DNA of 64,000 nt, taken from positions 168,389-232,388 of the forward strand of contig CAWFPL010000004.1 of the NCBI GenBank assembly GCA_963817785.1, given 5' to 3'. The stretch comes from JAKALD01 sp963817785. Its GTDB lineage: Bacteria; Pseudomonadota; Gammaproteobacteria; Burkholderiales; SG8-39. The position numbers and the translations under genes are program-made. This document shows, piece after piece, positions 1-7,415 of the stretch (position 1 is the first letter of the stretch; each line of letters starts with the position of its first letter). The notes below the pieces were generated by a model that worked only from the letters and a program-made list of their open reading frames with translations, ran no database searches and had not been told where the DNA came from.

Positions 1-139
1 AGGCATTGGCGTCGCTCTGAGCACCCGACGCAGCCGCCCGCGAGGGCGGATGCGCGGCGCTTAGATCTTAGATCACAGCAGGATAAACAAGGAGGGCACC
101 ATCCCATGCAACCATATCTCGAGCGCCCCAAGGACCCCC

Positions 140-385
140 ATGATCTGCAAGACCGATGAGCATTATCGAGTTCTCCGGCGCAAGGACTACGCTGGGAACG
201 AGCACGAGATCGCGCGCCTTGTGTGCACGCGCTGCGGGTTTGCCGCGTTACGCGAATCGGTGCGCCATAGCGGCACGTCGGGGCCAAGCACGCTACAACC
301 GGATGCGCGCCCGAATGCTACGGCATTGGCACGAGTGCCATTGGGGCTGAACAGCGAGACGCTGAGGCCGCGGTCTGCGAGTTGA
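140..385 (+). CDS. possible small cysteine-containing protein
   Basis: An 81-codon reading frame. Only its first ~42 residues read like a natural protein, with Cys3 and a CTRCG pair near residue 30 that could bind zinc. A strong AAGGAGG at 89-95 does not serve this ATG; it sits before ATG 106, which opens a 17-codon frame ending at 157-159 and could be a leader coupled to this gene. The C-terminal half is low in information and may be out of frame. No family recognised. The codon pattern fits the plus-strand genes that follow, but the call is weak. Confidence 0.3.
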   Translation: MICKTDEHYRVLRRKDYAGNEHEIARLVCTRCGFAALRESVRHSGTSGPSTLQPDARPNATALARVPLGLNSETLRPRSAS

Positions 386-904
386 TCGCAAAAGCGAAGC
401 CACTTTCGCTACGTCTCTGCCCGCAGCGCGCAGTCCGACCTGGGTAGCATGGGACTCGCACCATAGCCGCAGTTCTTGCGGTATCGATTCGAGCGGACCA
501 GACGGCCGCCCGTTCCGGGGAAACATTTCCAGAACGCAAATCATGAAATCGTAGGTACGGCAAGAGCAACGCACTGTCCTGAGGACCTTTCACTCAAGGG
601 CAACGGCCTCTTTCGAGAGGCAAGGCGGGCGCCGCACACCAAGTGCGTATGGTTCGCGCTGTGCACACATTGATCTTGCTTCGACCGGCTATCGCTGCTG
701 TTTCCGGCCTTTTGGGGCTCGGGTAGCACCGGGAGCCTCGATGCACTCCGGTCAACGCAAGACGTGCTCGCGCAGACGATGGAGGTCGCGAGGCCGAAAG
801 CGTAGGGCCTCAGCAATCCCACGTTGCGGTGAGAAACCAGGCGGTTTGTCCAGGCGTCCCATGGGGCGTCTCGAGAAGCGTTCTGGCTTGAAGAGCATTC
901 ACCC
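386..904. other. stretch without a supportable gene
   Basis: Several overlapping frames exist on both strands, but none has a convincing RBS, motif or protein-like composition. The sequence may hold the decayed end of an earlier gene or the control region of the operon beginning at 1084. Confidence 0.4.
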
Positions 905-948
905 GCCGGCGTGTCTTCCGGCATCGATCAGCGAACGGCGCAGGCCGT
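905..948 (+). repeat. double-hairpin intergenic motif, copy 1
   Basis: Stem GCCGG/CCGGC (905-922), core CATCGA (922-927), second stem ACGGC/GCCGT (935-948). It lies about 140 bases upstream of the first convincing gene of the block. The same layout recurs eight more times in this block, always in the plus orientation. Confidence 0.55.
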
Positions 949-1083
949 CGCCCCTTGGGCGTCCTGACGGACGCTTCATCCAGCAAATTCATCGGTTAGC
1001 GCGCAGCCGCGCGTGTGGCCCACAGGCGAGACATTCGCCGGCCACGCGATTGCGCGCGCACGCGATTTCTCAAGGAGAACGAC

Positions 1084-1320
1084 ATGGAAAAGCACAAAAG
1101 GAACATGCGTGAATCCCGCCGCAACGTGAACAAGCTCGCCGAAGCCGGCAGGTTCCTGGGCGGTGCGTTCAAGAAGGTGGGGCAAAGCCGTTACCCGGGC
1201 GGGCGCCTGGTGGCGCTCGAGGGCCGTAACGGCAAGCAGGCGATCGCGAACTTCAAGACGATCTTCCTGCGCGGCAAGCCCGTTGGCTCGCGCATGATCG
1301 GCTGGGCGAGCGTCGCGTGA
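1084..1320 (+). CDS. small basic hypothetical protein
   Basis: 78 residues, strongly basic (MEKHKRNMRESRRN at the N-terminus). The start is set by AAGGAG at 1072-1077, six bases before the ATG. The composition suggests nucleic-acid binding, but no family is recognised. The stop overlaps the GTG start of the next gene (GTGA at 1317-1320), so the two are translationally coupled and this small protein may work with the SbcD-like nuclease. A longer frame starting at 1015 lacks an RBS. Confidence 0.65.
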   Translation: MEKHKRNMRESRRNVNKLAEAGRFLGGAFKKVGQSRYPGGRLVALEGRNGKQAIANFKTIFLRGKPVGSRMIGWASVA

Positions 1321-2603
1321 AAATCGCCCAGTTCTCGGACCTGCACTACGCAAACGAGACGCTCGAAGAGGTCGATCGGTGCTTTGCCGCGGCGATCGAC
1401 GCCGCCGTCGAATGGGGCGCCCAGGCCGCGGTGATCTCTGGGGATTCCACCGATCACCGGCTGGAGGTGCATTCGCCTGCGTTCATCGCGCTCGCGCGGC
1501 GCATCCGTGCGCTCTCGGAGCACTGTCCCGTGCTGATGCTGCAGGGCACGTACTCACACGAGCCGCCCGGCACGCTCGACATCTTTCGCTTGGTCGACGG
1601 GCGCCATCCGGTGTTCGTGGCCGACCGGTTCTGCCAGGTGGCGCTCTACGCGGGTGCCTGGCACGCGTTCCCAGGCTGGTCGGCGAGCGAGACGGAGCTC
1701 GCCTCCATCGCGATGGCCGGTGCGCTCTTTACCTGCGTGCCCACGGCCAACAAGGCCGCGGTCGCCGCGGCCGTGGGCGCAACCGAGGCGGCCGAGGCGC
1801 TGGGCGAGCATCTCGCGCGGCTCCTGCGGGGCTACGGCGTCATCAACCAGGCGGCACGGGCTCTCGGCATGCCGACGCTCGGGGTGTCGCACGGCACGGT
1901 GAGCGGGTGCGAGACCGAGCACGGCGTTCCGATGATGGGCCTGGACCACGAGTTCACGACGGGCGCTCTGTTCTCGGCCCAGTGCTCGGCGTTCATGCTC
2001 GGGCACATCCACAAGATGCAAGCCTGGGAGCGCGATGGCCATTGGATCGCCTATCCGGGCTCGATCGGCCGGCTGCACTACGGTGAGATCGACCCGAAGG
2101 GGTGCCTGCTGTGGGAGGTGTCAGCCGAGGGCGCCTCGTTCGAGTTTTGCGAGACGCCGGCGCGCCGGATGATCCACCTCGAGTTCACGGGGCTGCCGGA
2201 GCCGGAGGAGCTCGAGCGCGTGGCCAAGGAGTGCGCCGGAGCGTTCGTGCGCGTTCGCTGGAACGTGGACGAGGAGCACCGCAACGCCGTGGACCGGAAG
2301 AGCATCGAGCAGATCCTGGGCGAAGCCTCCGAGGTGAAGCTCGAGCCGCATGTCGTGCCGATCGTGCGCTCACGGGCCGAGGGCATGAACCGCACGCAGT
2401 CGATGGCGGACAAGCTCAAGCTCTGGTGCGCGGCGACGAACACCCCGGAAGACGCGCTCGCGGAGAGGCTTTCCAAAGTTCACGCGAGCGACCCGGAAGA
2501 AATCGCGGCGCGGATCATCGCCGGCGAGTCCGGCGTCGCTTGCACCCAGCCATTCGCTCGTGCTGGTGCTGATCTGGAACCGTTCGCGCTATCGGCGCAG
2601 TAA
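1317..2603 (+). CDS. SbcD/Mre11-like metallophosphoesterase
   Basis: 428 residues with a GTG start overlapping the preceding stop. Calcineurin-like phosphoesterase motifs are visible: SDLH at 7-10, GDSTD at 42-46, GHIHK, then PGSIGR. In SbcD/Mre11 nucleases these bind two Mn ions for DNA end processing with SbcC/Rad50. Oddly, the usual GNHD/E motif is replaced by GTYSHE (77-82), so the catalytic Asn is missing at its expected place; an active-site variant or changed specificity is possible. The partner ATPase lies at 7412, not adjacent as in chromosomal sbcDC. Expected role: recombination, repair or replication of the mobile element. Confidence 0.8.
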   Translation: MKIAQFSDLHYANETLEEVDRCFAAAIDAAVEWGAQAAVISGDSTDHRLEVHSPAFIALARRIRALSEHCPVLMLQGTYSHEPPGTLDIFRLVDGRHPVFVADRFCQVALYAGAWHAFPGWSASETELASIAMAGALFTCVPTANKAAVAAAVGATEAAEALGEHLARLLRGYGVINQAARALGMPTLGVSHGTVSGCETEHGVPMMGLDHEFTTGALFSAQCSAFMLGHIHKMQAWERDGHWIAYPGSIGRLHYGEIDPKGCLLWEVSAEGASFEFCETPARRMIHLEFTGLPEPEELERVAKECAGAFVRVRWNVDEEHRNAVDRKSIEQILGEASEVKLEPHVVPIVRSRAEGMNRTQSMADKLKLWCAATNTPEDALAERLSKVHASDPEEIAARIIAGESGVACTQPFARAGADLEPFALSAQ

Positions 2604-2657
2604 GCCAGGGCGCGCACCACGCGCGTCAACAATGCCCAAGCGGCACGTTTTCAAAGA

Positions 2658-2705
2658 GCCTGGATCGCCAGGCATCGACATCGCGCACGGCCGAGCCGCG
2701 GCGCG
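2658..2705 (+). repeat. double-hairpin intergenic motif, copy 2
   Basis: Stem GCCTGG/CCAGGC (2658-2673), core CATCGA (2673-2678), second GC-rich stem around CGGC/GCCG (2682-2705). It lies 55 bases after the SbcD-like stop. Confidence 0.6.
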
Positions 2706-2765
2706 ACCGGCCTGGATTCAGCCGGCCTGAACAACCGAATTGAACAGGAGAGTGGCCAGGAGCCG

Positions 2766-3078
2766 ATGAGTTGGGACGACTACGAGCTCGATGACCCGCG
2801 CCAATGGGAGCAGTGCCCGTTTTTTCCGCCGCGGGCTGGAGCACTCCGTCGGGCAGCACGTGGAGGGCGTCAAAGAGGCGCGCGAGCGTGATCTGGGGCG
2901 CGAGCGGGCGCTGTACCGCAACGCGCGTCTCGTCTACGAAACGGATCGCCTCATGAAGCGAACGCGTACAGGCTTCCGCGGTAGCCTCGCGGCGGCCATT
3001 TCAATGGAGGAAAAGCATTGCCAACGACCAAGCTGGCCTGTCCGGAGTGCGGCCAGACCCACATCGCGGTCGAAGTGA
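2766..3078 (+). pseudogene. small gene with apparent +1 frameshift
   Basis: An ATG after AGGAG (about 2757) opens MSWDDYELDDPRQWEQC, which then loses sense after a run of six T. The plus-one frame continues with a natural-looking charged stretch (RRGLEHSVGQHVEGVKEARE and on through an ALYRNARLVYE segment). The simplest reading is one ~90-residue gene broken by a one-base indel at the T run (about 2819-2825), or a sequencing error there. Its tail would overlap the start of the next gene. No family recognised. Confidence 0.35.
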
Positions 3079-3431
3079 AGACGTGGTGCGACTTCAGCGA
3101 GGGCGAGCCCGATCGCTTCGACGACGAGGACGTGCCGTACGTCGAGCCGATCCCGGGCGGCGAGCGGATTTGCCGCGGCTGCCAGCACCAGTGGAACGGC
3201 AAGATCGCGGTCTCTCGCCGCAGCGAGGAAATTCTCAAGCTTGCGCGGGATCAGCGCGGGCGCGAGGGAGAGGTCGAATTCGATGAGGGCGCGAAGGTTT
3301 CCGAAGTTTTAGAAGACGGGGACAACGGCGCCTACGTGCAAGCGTGGGTCTGGATCCACTTCTCCGGCACCCGTCTCGACAAGGAAGCTGAGACGGATGA
3401 ACCCGACCACAGCGCCGAGAGCCGCGCCTGA
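3018..3431 (+). CDS. zinc-ribbon hypothetical protein
   Basis: 137 residues. The start is TTG at 3018, chosen because GGAGG (3006-3010) sits seven bases upstream and no ATG fits. CPECG (8-12) and CRGC (around 52-55) form a probable four-cysteine zinc site; the remainder is acidic. Such small zinc-ribbon proteins are common in phage and ICE early regions but have no assigned function. It follows the SbcD-like gene in the same transcription direction. Confidence 0.65.
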   Translation: MPTTKLACPECGQTHIAVEVKTWCDFSEGEPDRFDDEDVPYVEPIPGGERICRGCQHQWNGKIAVSRRSEEILKLARDQRGREGEVEFDEGAKVSEVLEDGDNGAYVQAWVWIHFSGTRLDKEAETDEPDHSAESRA

Positions 3432-3436
3432 GGCCG

Positions 3437-3652
3437 GTGGGCTCCGGCGCCTCGCACCCGAAGGAGCGCACGGTTTACGCCGAACGCATCGCCGAGCGGC
3501 GACGCGCTCTCGCGCGCACCTTCGCGTTGCTGCGCCTGGAGCGGCGCTTGGCGCGTGAGCGAAACGACAAGGTCGCGGAGCTCCTCGCCGAGCGCGCCAT
3601 CCGCGCGGTGCAGACGAGCTGGCGGCATCTGCGCGAGTACGGCGTCATCTGA
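3437..3652 (+). CDS. small Arg-rich helical protein
   Basis: 71 residues, GTG start five bases after the preceding stop. It is almost entirely predicted helix, with many Arg and Glu residues (ERIAERRRALARTFALLRLE). No RBS beyond a weak purine stretch, so expression probably depends on coupling to the upstream gene. No family recognised. Confidence 0.5.
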   Translation: MGSGASHPKERTVYAERIAERRRALARTFALLRLERRLARERNDKVAELLAERAIRAVQTSWRHLREYGVI

Positions 3653-3723
3653 GGGCCCTTGAGCGCCTGCAGCCGGTAAGGCGCAGGCGGTGGCCTTCAC
3701 GCAGCAACGAGAGGAGAACGGAC

Positions 3724-4014
3724 ATGCAGAAACACGAGGCGTTCGACGTGACCGTGGACCCAGAGGTTTGGGAGCAAACCGGTTCCGAGAACGACCCGCG
3801 CTCGCGTCTTTTGACGAGCGCGCTCATCAACGGACGCTACTTCCACATGGAAGCCTATGCCGTGGAGCCGAACGCAAGCGAGCAGCGCGTCGCCGACCCG
3901 TTGTTCGAGGACGAGTGGCGGGGTCTTTGCTTGCTGGAACCGGACGGTGCATTCCAGACGCAGGCAATCGACGGACGCGAGTACGTCATCGTGCTGCGGC
4001 CGTTCTGCGAGTAG
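3724..4014 (+). CDS. hypothetical protein, 96 residues
   Basis: The ATG follows GAGAGGAGAACGGAC, the RBS type used throughout this block. The product is acidic and soluble, with no cysteine motif or membrane segment, and shows a DPLFEDEWRGLCLLEPDG stretch. A GC hairpin in the 70-base gap upstream separates it from the preceding gene. Function unknown. Confidence 0.65.
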   Translation: MQKHEAFDVTVDPEVWEQTGSENDPRSRLLTSALINGRYFHMEAYAVEPNASEQRVADPLFEDEWRGLCLLEPDGAFQTQAIDGREYVIVLRPFCE

Positions 4015-4074
4015 CGCCGCTCGCGCGCTCGCACCATGCAACACGCGGTGAAACTGGAACTTCAGGAGACCGGC

Positions 4075-4278
4075 ATGAGCATTCTCGATTTCTTGCTCGG
4101 AGGCCAAACGCCCCGAGCGCGTAACGGTGTCGGATCGTCCCCGCGGGCCGAGAGCACGGACGAGGACATCTGTCCGCAGTGCGGCGGCGAGGGCGTGCAG
4201 ACCGAAACCGATCCGCAGGGCAACGAGGTGCAGGAAACCTGCCCCTTGTGCCAGGGAAGCGGCCAAGCCGAAGCGTAG
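4075..4278 (+). CDS. DnaJ-type zinc-finger small protein
   Basis: 67 residues from MSILDFLLGG. The start is set by CAGGAG a few bases upstream; an in-frame ATG at 4036 has no RBS. CPQCGGEG and CPLCQGSG match the CxxCxGxG repeats of the DnaJ central zinc domain, but only one pair of repeats is present and there is no J domain. It could be a small chaperone-like or nucleic-acid-binding adaptor. Confidence 0.65.
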   Translation: MSILDFLLGGQTPRARNGVGSSPRAESTDEDICPQCGGEGVQTETDPQGNEVQETCPLCQGSGQAEA

Positions 4279-4290
4279 GACGAAGCCACA

Positions 4291-4347
4291 GCCCATCTCC
4301 TCGGAGGTGGGCATTCCCCGGGGTGCGCTACGCCCCGTGGAATGCCC
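4291..4347 (+). other. two overlapping, mutually exclusive stem-loops
   Basis: Stem A pairs GCCCA...CTCC with GGAG...TGGGC (4291-4312). Stem B pairs GGGCATTCC (4309-4317) with GGAATGCCC (4339-4347), with an inner CGGGG/CCCCG. The four bases GGGC at 4309-4312 belong to both, so only one stem can form fully. The same layout recurs at 6686 and 20635. Confidence 0.55.
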
Positions 4348-4368
4348 TGAGGGCAGCACCTTCACCAG

Positions 4369-4409
4369 GCCGGAATTTCCCGGCATTGACCCGCGCGGAG
4401 CGTCCGCGC
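4369..4409 (+). repeat. double-hairpin intergenic motif, copy 3
   Basis: Stem GCCGG/CCGGC (4369-4384), core CATTGA (4384-4389, one mismatch to CATCGA), second stem CGCGGA/TCCGCG (4394-4408). It lies just downstream of the overlapping stem-loop pair. Confidence 0.55.
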
Positions 4410-4511
4410 CATGGAAAGCGGTGTCTTGCGAAGCGCAGGGCGCCCTTCCCGCAATCCCGTCCGGGGATATCTCCCCGGTGAGGGAGGTTTCCCCCGTGCA
4501 AGGAGGAAACT

Positions 4512-4712
4512 GTGGACAAGGAACTGCTGAAGTCCTTCCTGCGCTGGCTCGATCACGCCAGTCCGGAGGACATCGAAGAGCGCAGGAAGGAATTCGAGCG
4601 CCAGCGCTCGAGAGTCTCCACGAAGGAAGGGCTGAGGGACTTGAACCTTGGCCTGCGTCTTATCGACGAGGAGATTCTCGCCCGCCTTTCGGCTCGCCGT
4701 CTGCGGCGATAA
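4512..4712 (+). CDS. small helical hypothetical protein
   Basis: 66 residues. The GTG start is fixed by AGGAGG at 4501-4506, five bases upstream. The sequence is highly charged and predicted helical (SPEDIEERRKEFERQRSR). No family recognised. It is the first gene after copy 3 of the intergenic motif, so it may begin a new transcription or regulation unit. Confidence 0.6.
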   Translation: MDKELLKSFLRWLDHASPEDIEERRKEFERQRSRVSTKEGLRDLNLGLRLIDEEILARLSARRLRR

Positions 4713-4966
4713 GTCGCAGCTCGCCGCGAGGCTCGAGGCGCTTGCTGAGCGCCTCGTACCCAGAGGGAAGAGGCCCGGGCGTGAAGAGCATCTTCACGAC
4801 CTCGGTCTCGATTCTTGAGCGATCGCCCTCGAGCATTAGGAATTTTTCCATGAGCGTTGTCTCTGCGCCGACGAACGTCATCGTAGCGTAAAGGCGAACG
4901 CCGTCAACCCCAACCCGGGAAAGCTGCCCCGCGCGGGGCGGTGTCTCCGGGTACGCAAGGAGAACC

Positions 4967-5212
4967 ATGACACGACTACATCCGGTGTTCGAGCGTGCGC
5001 TTGTGCCGTTCGCGCCGGCGCCCAAGACAACCCGCGCCACGCCCACGCGCGTCGATGTCCTCGTCGAGGACGTGCGCTACCGGGCGCGCCGGCACGGCTT
5101 CTGCATCGACAACAGGCAACGGGCATACGAGCTTGCCAAGGAGTCGGCAACGACGCTCGGGCTCAAGCCCGCCGCGCAAGAGCTTGCACAGGCCGCGGAG
5201 CGGCTTTTCTAG
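4967..5212 (+). CDS. hypothetical protein, 81 residues
   Basis: The ATG follows AAGGAGAACC. A basic N-terminal half is followed by a predicted helical segment (RAYELAKESATTLGLKPAAQ). Nothing catalytic is visible. The 254 bases upstream contain no plus-strand gene; a short protein-like frame on the opposite strand there is listed among the rejected items. Confidence 0.6.
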   Translation: MTRLHPVFERALVPFAPAPKTTRATPTRVDVLVEDVRYRARRHGFCIDNRQRAYELAKESATTLGLKPAAQELAQAAERLF

Positions 5213-5291
5213 GGCTTGCGCAAGCAATCCAACCGCGAGGGGTGGCCGCAAGGCCGCCTCTCGCGCTCAGCCATCGGAGAAGGAGCAACGA

Positions 5292-5717
5292 ATGGCAGAC
5301 TGGTACGGAAGCGCCCGCAGCAACTACTTCCGGGTCAAGGACGCCGAGGCGTTCAAGGAATGGGTCGACTCGGTGCCCGACCTCGCGGCTCGGCAAGAGA
5401 CCGAGGGCAAGGACAAAGGCAAGTTCATGCTCTGGTCGGCACACGAGTACGGCGGTTGGCCGACTGACCGCTACAACGAGGAGACGGACGAGCACGAGCA
5501 GTACGACTTGGGCACGGAGCTTTCCAAGCACCTCGCCGACGGCCAAGTTGCCGTACTCATGGAGATCGGCGCGGAAAAGCTGCGCTACCTCTCGGGCGTC
5601 GCAGTGGCGATCAACTGGCGCGGCAAGCGTACCGAGGTGTCTCTCGAGGACATCTACGACGTGGCGGCGCGGCGTTTCAACGTGAAGGCGCGCGCGATCA
5701 GCCGCGTCTCGTACTGA
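5292..5717 (+). CDS. hypothetical protein, 141 residues
   Basis: The start is ATG 5292, seven bases after AAGGAG. The opening MADWYGSARSNYFRVKD followed by EAFKEWVDSVPDL suggests a small alpha/beta fold of about 140 residues; proteins of this kind recur in plasmids and ICEs without known function. It is acidic and soluble, with no cysteine motif. The next gene starts ten bases after its stop, so they are probably co-expressed. Confidence 0.65.
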   Translation: MADWYGSARSNYFRVKDAEAFKEWVDSVPDLAARQETEGKDKGKFMLWSAHEYGGWPTDRYNEETDEHEQYDLGTELSKHLADGQVAVLMEIGAEKLRYLSGVAVAINWRGKRTEVSLEDIYDVAARRFNVKARAISRVSY

Positions 5718-5727
5718 GGAGCTAAAC

Positions 5728-6225
5728 ATGACTGCCGCTACCACAGGGACCGGCAACGGCGCGCCCAAGCGCCGCTCCCGGAACCCCATGCACATGGCCC
5801 GCGAAGCCTCGCTGCGCCGGCTCATCGGGCGGCTCCTCGCGTGGCACAAGCACATGGGCGGATTCGACGCGCCCGTCTGGCGCGAGGCCGAGCGCTATCG
5901 CGCGCCCGGGCCGAGCCCTGAAGGGGATCAAGACCGCGCGAGCGCTAGACAGAGCCTCATTCGGATGCTCGACATCTCCACAGCACATCTGGAAGAAAGC
6001 ACCTGCCAAGCGTTGTGCGCCGGCGGGCTCGAAATCGCCTCCGCTCCCTGGGCCGAGTACGGCGCAATTTGCTGGGTGCCGGAGGAACGGATGCTCGAGG
6101 AGTACGCGCACCTGCCGCAAGATCTGCTTCAGGTGCTGCGTTACGCGAGTACCCACGGCATAGCGTATGTGAAGTTCGACTGCGACGCCGAAGCGCATCC
6201 AGCGTTGCCCGCTTACCAGTGGTGA
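5728..6225 (+). CDS. DUF5983-like protein
   Basis: 165 residues. The N-terminal ~50 residues are basic and low in complexity. The C-terminal half has the pattern I associate with DUF5983-type proteins of plasmids and ICEs: an STAHLEESTCQALCAGG segment, a YGAICWVPEE strand, a VLRYASTHGIAYVKFDCD segment and a closing aromatic PAYQW. Function unknown. The short spacing from the upstream gene implies the same transcript. The family assignment is from memory of the pattern and should be tested by a profile search. Confidence 0.55.
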   Translation: MTAATTGTGNGAPKRRSRNPMHMAREASLRRLIGRLLAWHKHMGGFDAPVWREAERYRAPGPSPEGDQDRASARQSLIRMLDISTAHLEESTCQALCAGGLEIASAPWAEYGAICWVPEERMLEEYAHLPQDLLQVLRYASTHGIAYVKFDCDAEAHPALPAYQW

Positions 6226-6264
6226 CACATCGGGCAGGCGGGTCACCAAAGAAAGGATTAGGAC

Positions 6265-6654
6265 ATGACGCGGCAAGCGAAGGAGTTCCGCACGCCGGCT
6301 GGGTGCACCGGCGAGTTCACTCCGAATCCGGAGGTAGCGATATTTGTGATCGATGGCAAGACGGCTGCCGAGATAGTCAGCCTTGCGCAAATGGTGCGCG
6401 CGAATGACCTGTACAAACTCGAGCGGTTCCATTACCGGGTCCAGTACCTCATGTACGACGCGCAGGAATCTGCGGATGAGGCCGCCAAGGTTGGCGCGGA
6501 GAACGAGGTCCGAACGCAGGCCGATACGCTGGACGTCACCGACCGGGAGTTCTGGTTCGCGGGCTATATCCGGGACACCGACGTGGTCGTGAAGACAGAA
6601 AATCAGTCGATCGCCGAGCTGGCCAAGCATTTCGGCATCCGGTTCGCAAAGTAG
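6265..6654 (+). CDS. hypothetical protein, 129 residues
   Basis: The ATG follows AAAGGATTAGGAC. It is a soluble mixed alpha/beta protein with no cysteine cluster; LDVTDREFWFAGYIRDTDVV is a notable stretch. No family recognised. It is the last gene before a 400-base intergenic region rich in stem-loops. Confidence 0.6.
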   Translation: MTRQAKEFRTPAGCTGEFTPNPEVAIFVIDGKTAAEIVSLAQMVRANDLYKLERFHYRVQYLMYDAQESADEAAKVGAENEVRTQADTLDVTDREFWFAGYIRDTDVVVKTENQSIAELAKHFGIRFAK

Positions 6655-6685
6655 CCTCTGCTCGCCACTGCGCGATGAAACCCAT

Positions 6686-6746
6686 GCCCTCCCGCTACGG
6701 CGGGAGGGCATTCCGAAGCGGGAGGCTCGCCTGCTTCGGAATGCCC
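6686..6746 (+). other. two overlapping, mutually exclusive stem-loops
   Basis: Stem A is GCCCTCCCG/CGGGAGGGC (6686-6709). Stem B pairs GGGCATTCCGAAGC (6706-6719) with GCTTCGGAATGCCC (6733-6746), 14 perfect pairs. GGGC at 6706-6709 is shared. Stem B begins with the same GGGCATTCC as the pair at 4309. Confidence 0.65.
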
Positions 6747-6877
6747 AGCCGATGGTTGTTCGCGAAAGCGCGCGCAACTCGGTAACCGTTCTCGCCCGCG
6801 CCGTGTCGATTGCGGGCTAGCATCGCCGTACCGAAGGAGGTGCCGAGCGCGCCTGTTTCGGTCTGATTTTTCAAGCG

Positions 6878-6921
6878 CCGGAGTCCTCCGGTATCGAATC
6901 GCGCGGCCTTTGGCGCCGCGC
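6878..6921 (+). repeat. double-hairpin intergenic motif, copy 4
   Basis: Stem CCGGA/TCCGG (6878-6891), core TATCGA (6892-6897), second stem GCGCGGC/GCCGCGC (6901-6921). Closely similar to copy 5 at 9940. Confidence 0.65.
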
Positions 6922-7056
6922 CATAGCACACGGCCTCGATGCGCGGCTTCGCCGCGTCGGCTGGTCTTTCCAAATACCAGCGTCGGTGCGCCCGCTAAGG
7001 CGTACCGCGCAATTCAATCCGCGGTCGGAGCCGCGGATTTTGTCATGGAGATTGTC

Positions 7057-7266
7057 ATGAACGGCAATCCGGATTTTACGCTCGAGAGCCACCGCGCAAT
7101 CGGCGTGCTGCAGCCCCTTACCAAGGATGGTGTCCTCTGGTGCGACAAGCACCTGTCCGAGCACGCGCTCATGTACCCCTGCGGCTACGTCTTGGAGCCC
7201 CGGTACGCGGCCGATATTCTCGTCGGCATCCGCCACGACCGGCTCGAGATCGAGGGGCTCGCGTGA
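7057..7266 (+). CDS. hypothetical protein, 69 residues
   Basis: ATG 7057 is preferred because GGAG lies six bases upstream; an in-frame ATG at 7045 has no RBS. The product is soluble (LWCDKHLSEHALMYPCGYVL). Its TGA overlaps the GTG of the next gene (GTGA at 7263-7266). It heads the small operon that includes the Rad50-like ATPase. No family recognised. Confidence 0.55.
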   Translation: MNGNPDFTLESHRAIGVLQPLTKDGVLWCDKHLSEHALMYPCGYVLEPRYAADILVGIRHDRLEIEGLA

Positions 7267-7415
7267 GCGCATCGGTCACCGAGAACCTGTTTGTCCTGCT
7301 CGTATTCCTCGTGCTGCTGTGCGCGGGCCTTGGCGTTGCCGCGTACGTGTGCGACGGGCTCGAGAGAAGGTTCCCGGTGCGCCGGCACCAGTCAAACAAG
7401 GAGAACCCCAAGTGA
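7263..7415 (+). CDS. single-span membrane peptide
   Basis: 50 residues, GTG start overlapping the preceding stop. Residues ~8-30 form one hydrophobic helix (FVLLVFLVLLCAGLGVAAYV), followed by a short basic tail, so the C-terminus is probably cytoplasmic. It overlaps the next gene by GTGA at 7412-7415. Its position between coupled genes suggests a real product, perhaps a membrane anchor or a small phage-type membrane protein. No family recognised. Confidence 0.5.
   Translation: MSASVTENLFVLLVFLVLLCAGLGVAAYVCDGLERRFPVRRHQSNKENPK

Larger units (their letters stand above)
6655..7056 (+). other. structured intergenic region
   Basis: About 400 bases without a gene. It contains the overlapping stem pair at 6686-6746, copy 4 of the double-hairpin motif at 6878-6921, and a further GC hairpin (CCGCGGTCGGAGCCGCGG, about 7019-7036) just before the next gene. 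No coding frame is convincing on either strand. Confidence 0.5.

Noticed and set aside
541..1353. Overlapping minus-strand frames in the first kilobase
   Set aside because: Arg/Ala-rich translations without motifs or RBS, typical of random frames in GC-rich DNA.
4660..4881. Protein-like short frame on the minus strand (TLMEKFLMLEGDRSRIETEV)
   Set aside because: The composition is natural, but there is no RBS, it overlaps a supported plus-strand gene, and every other gene in the block is on the plus strand. Kept as a curiosity only.
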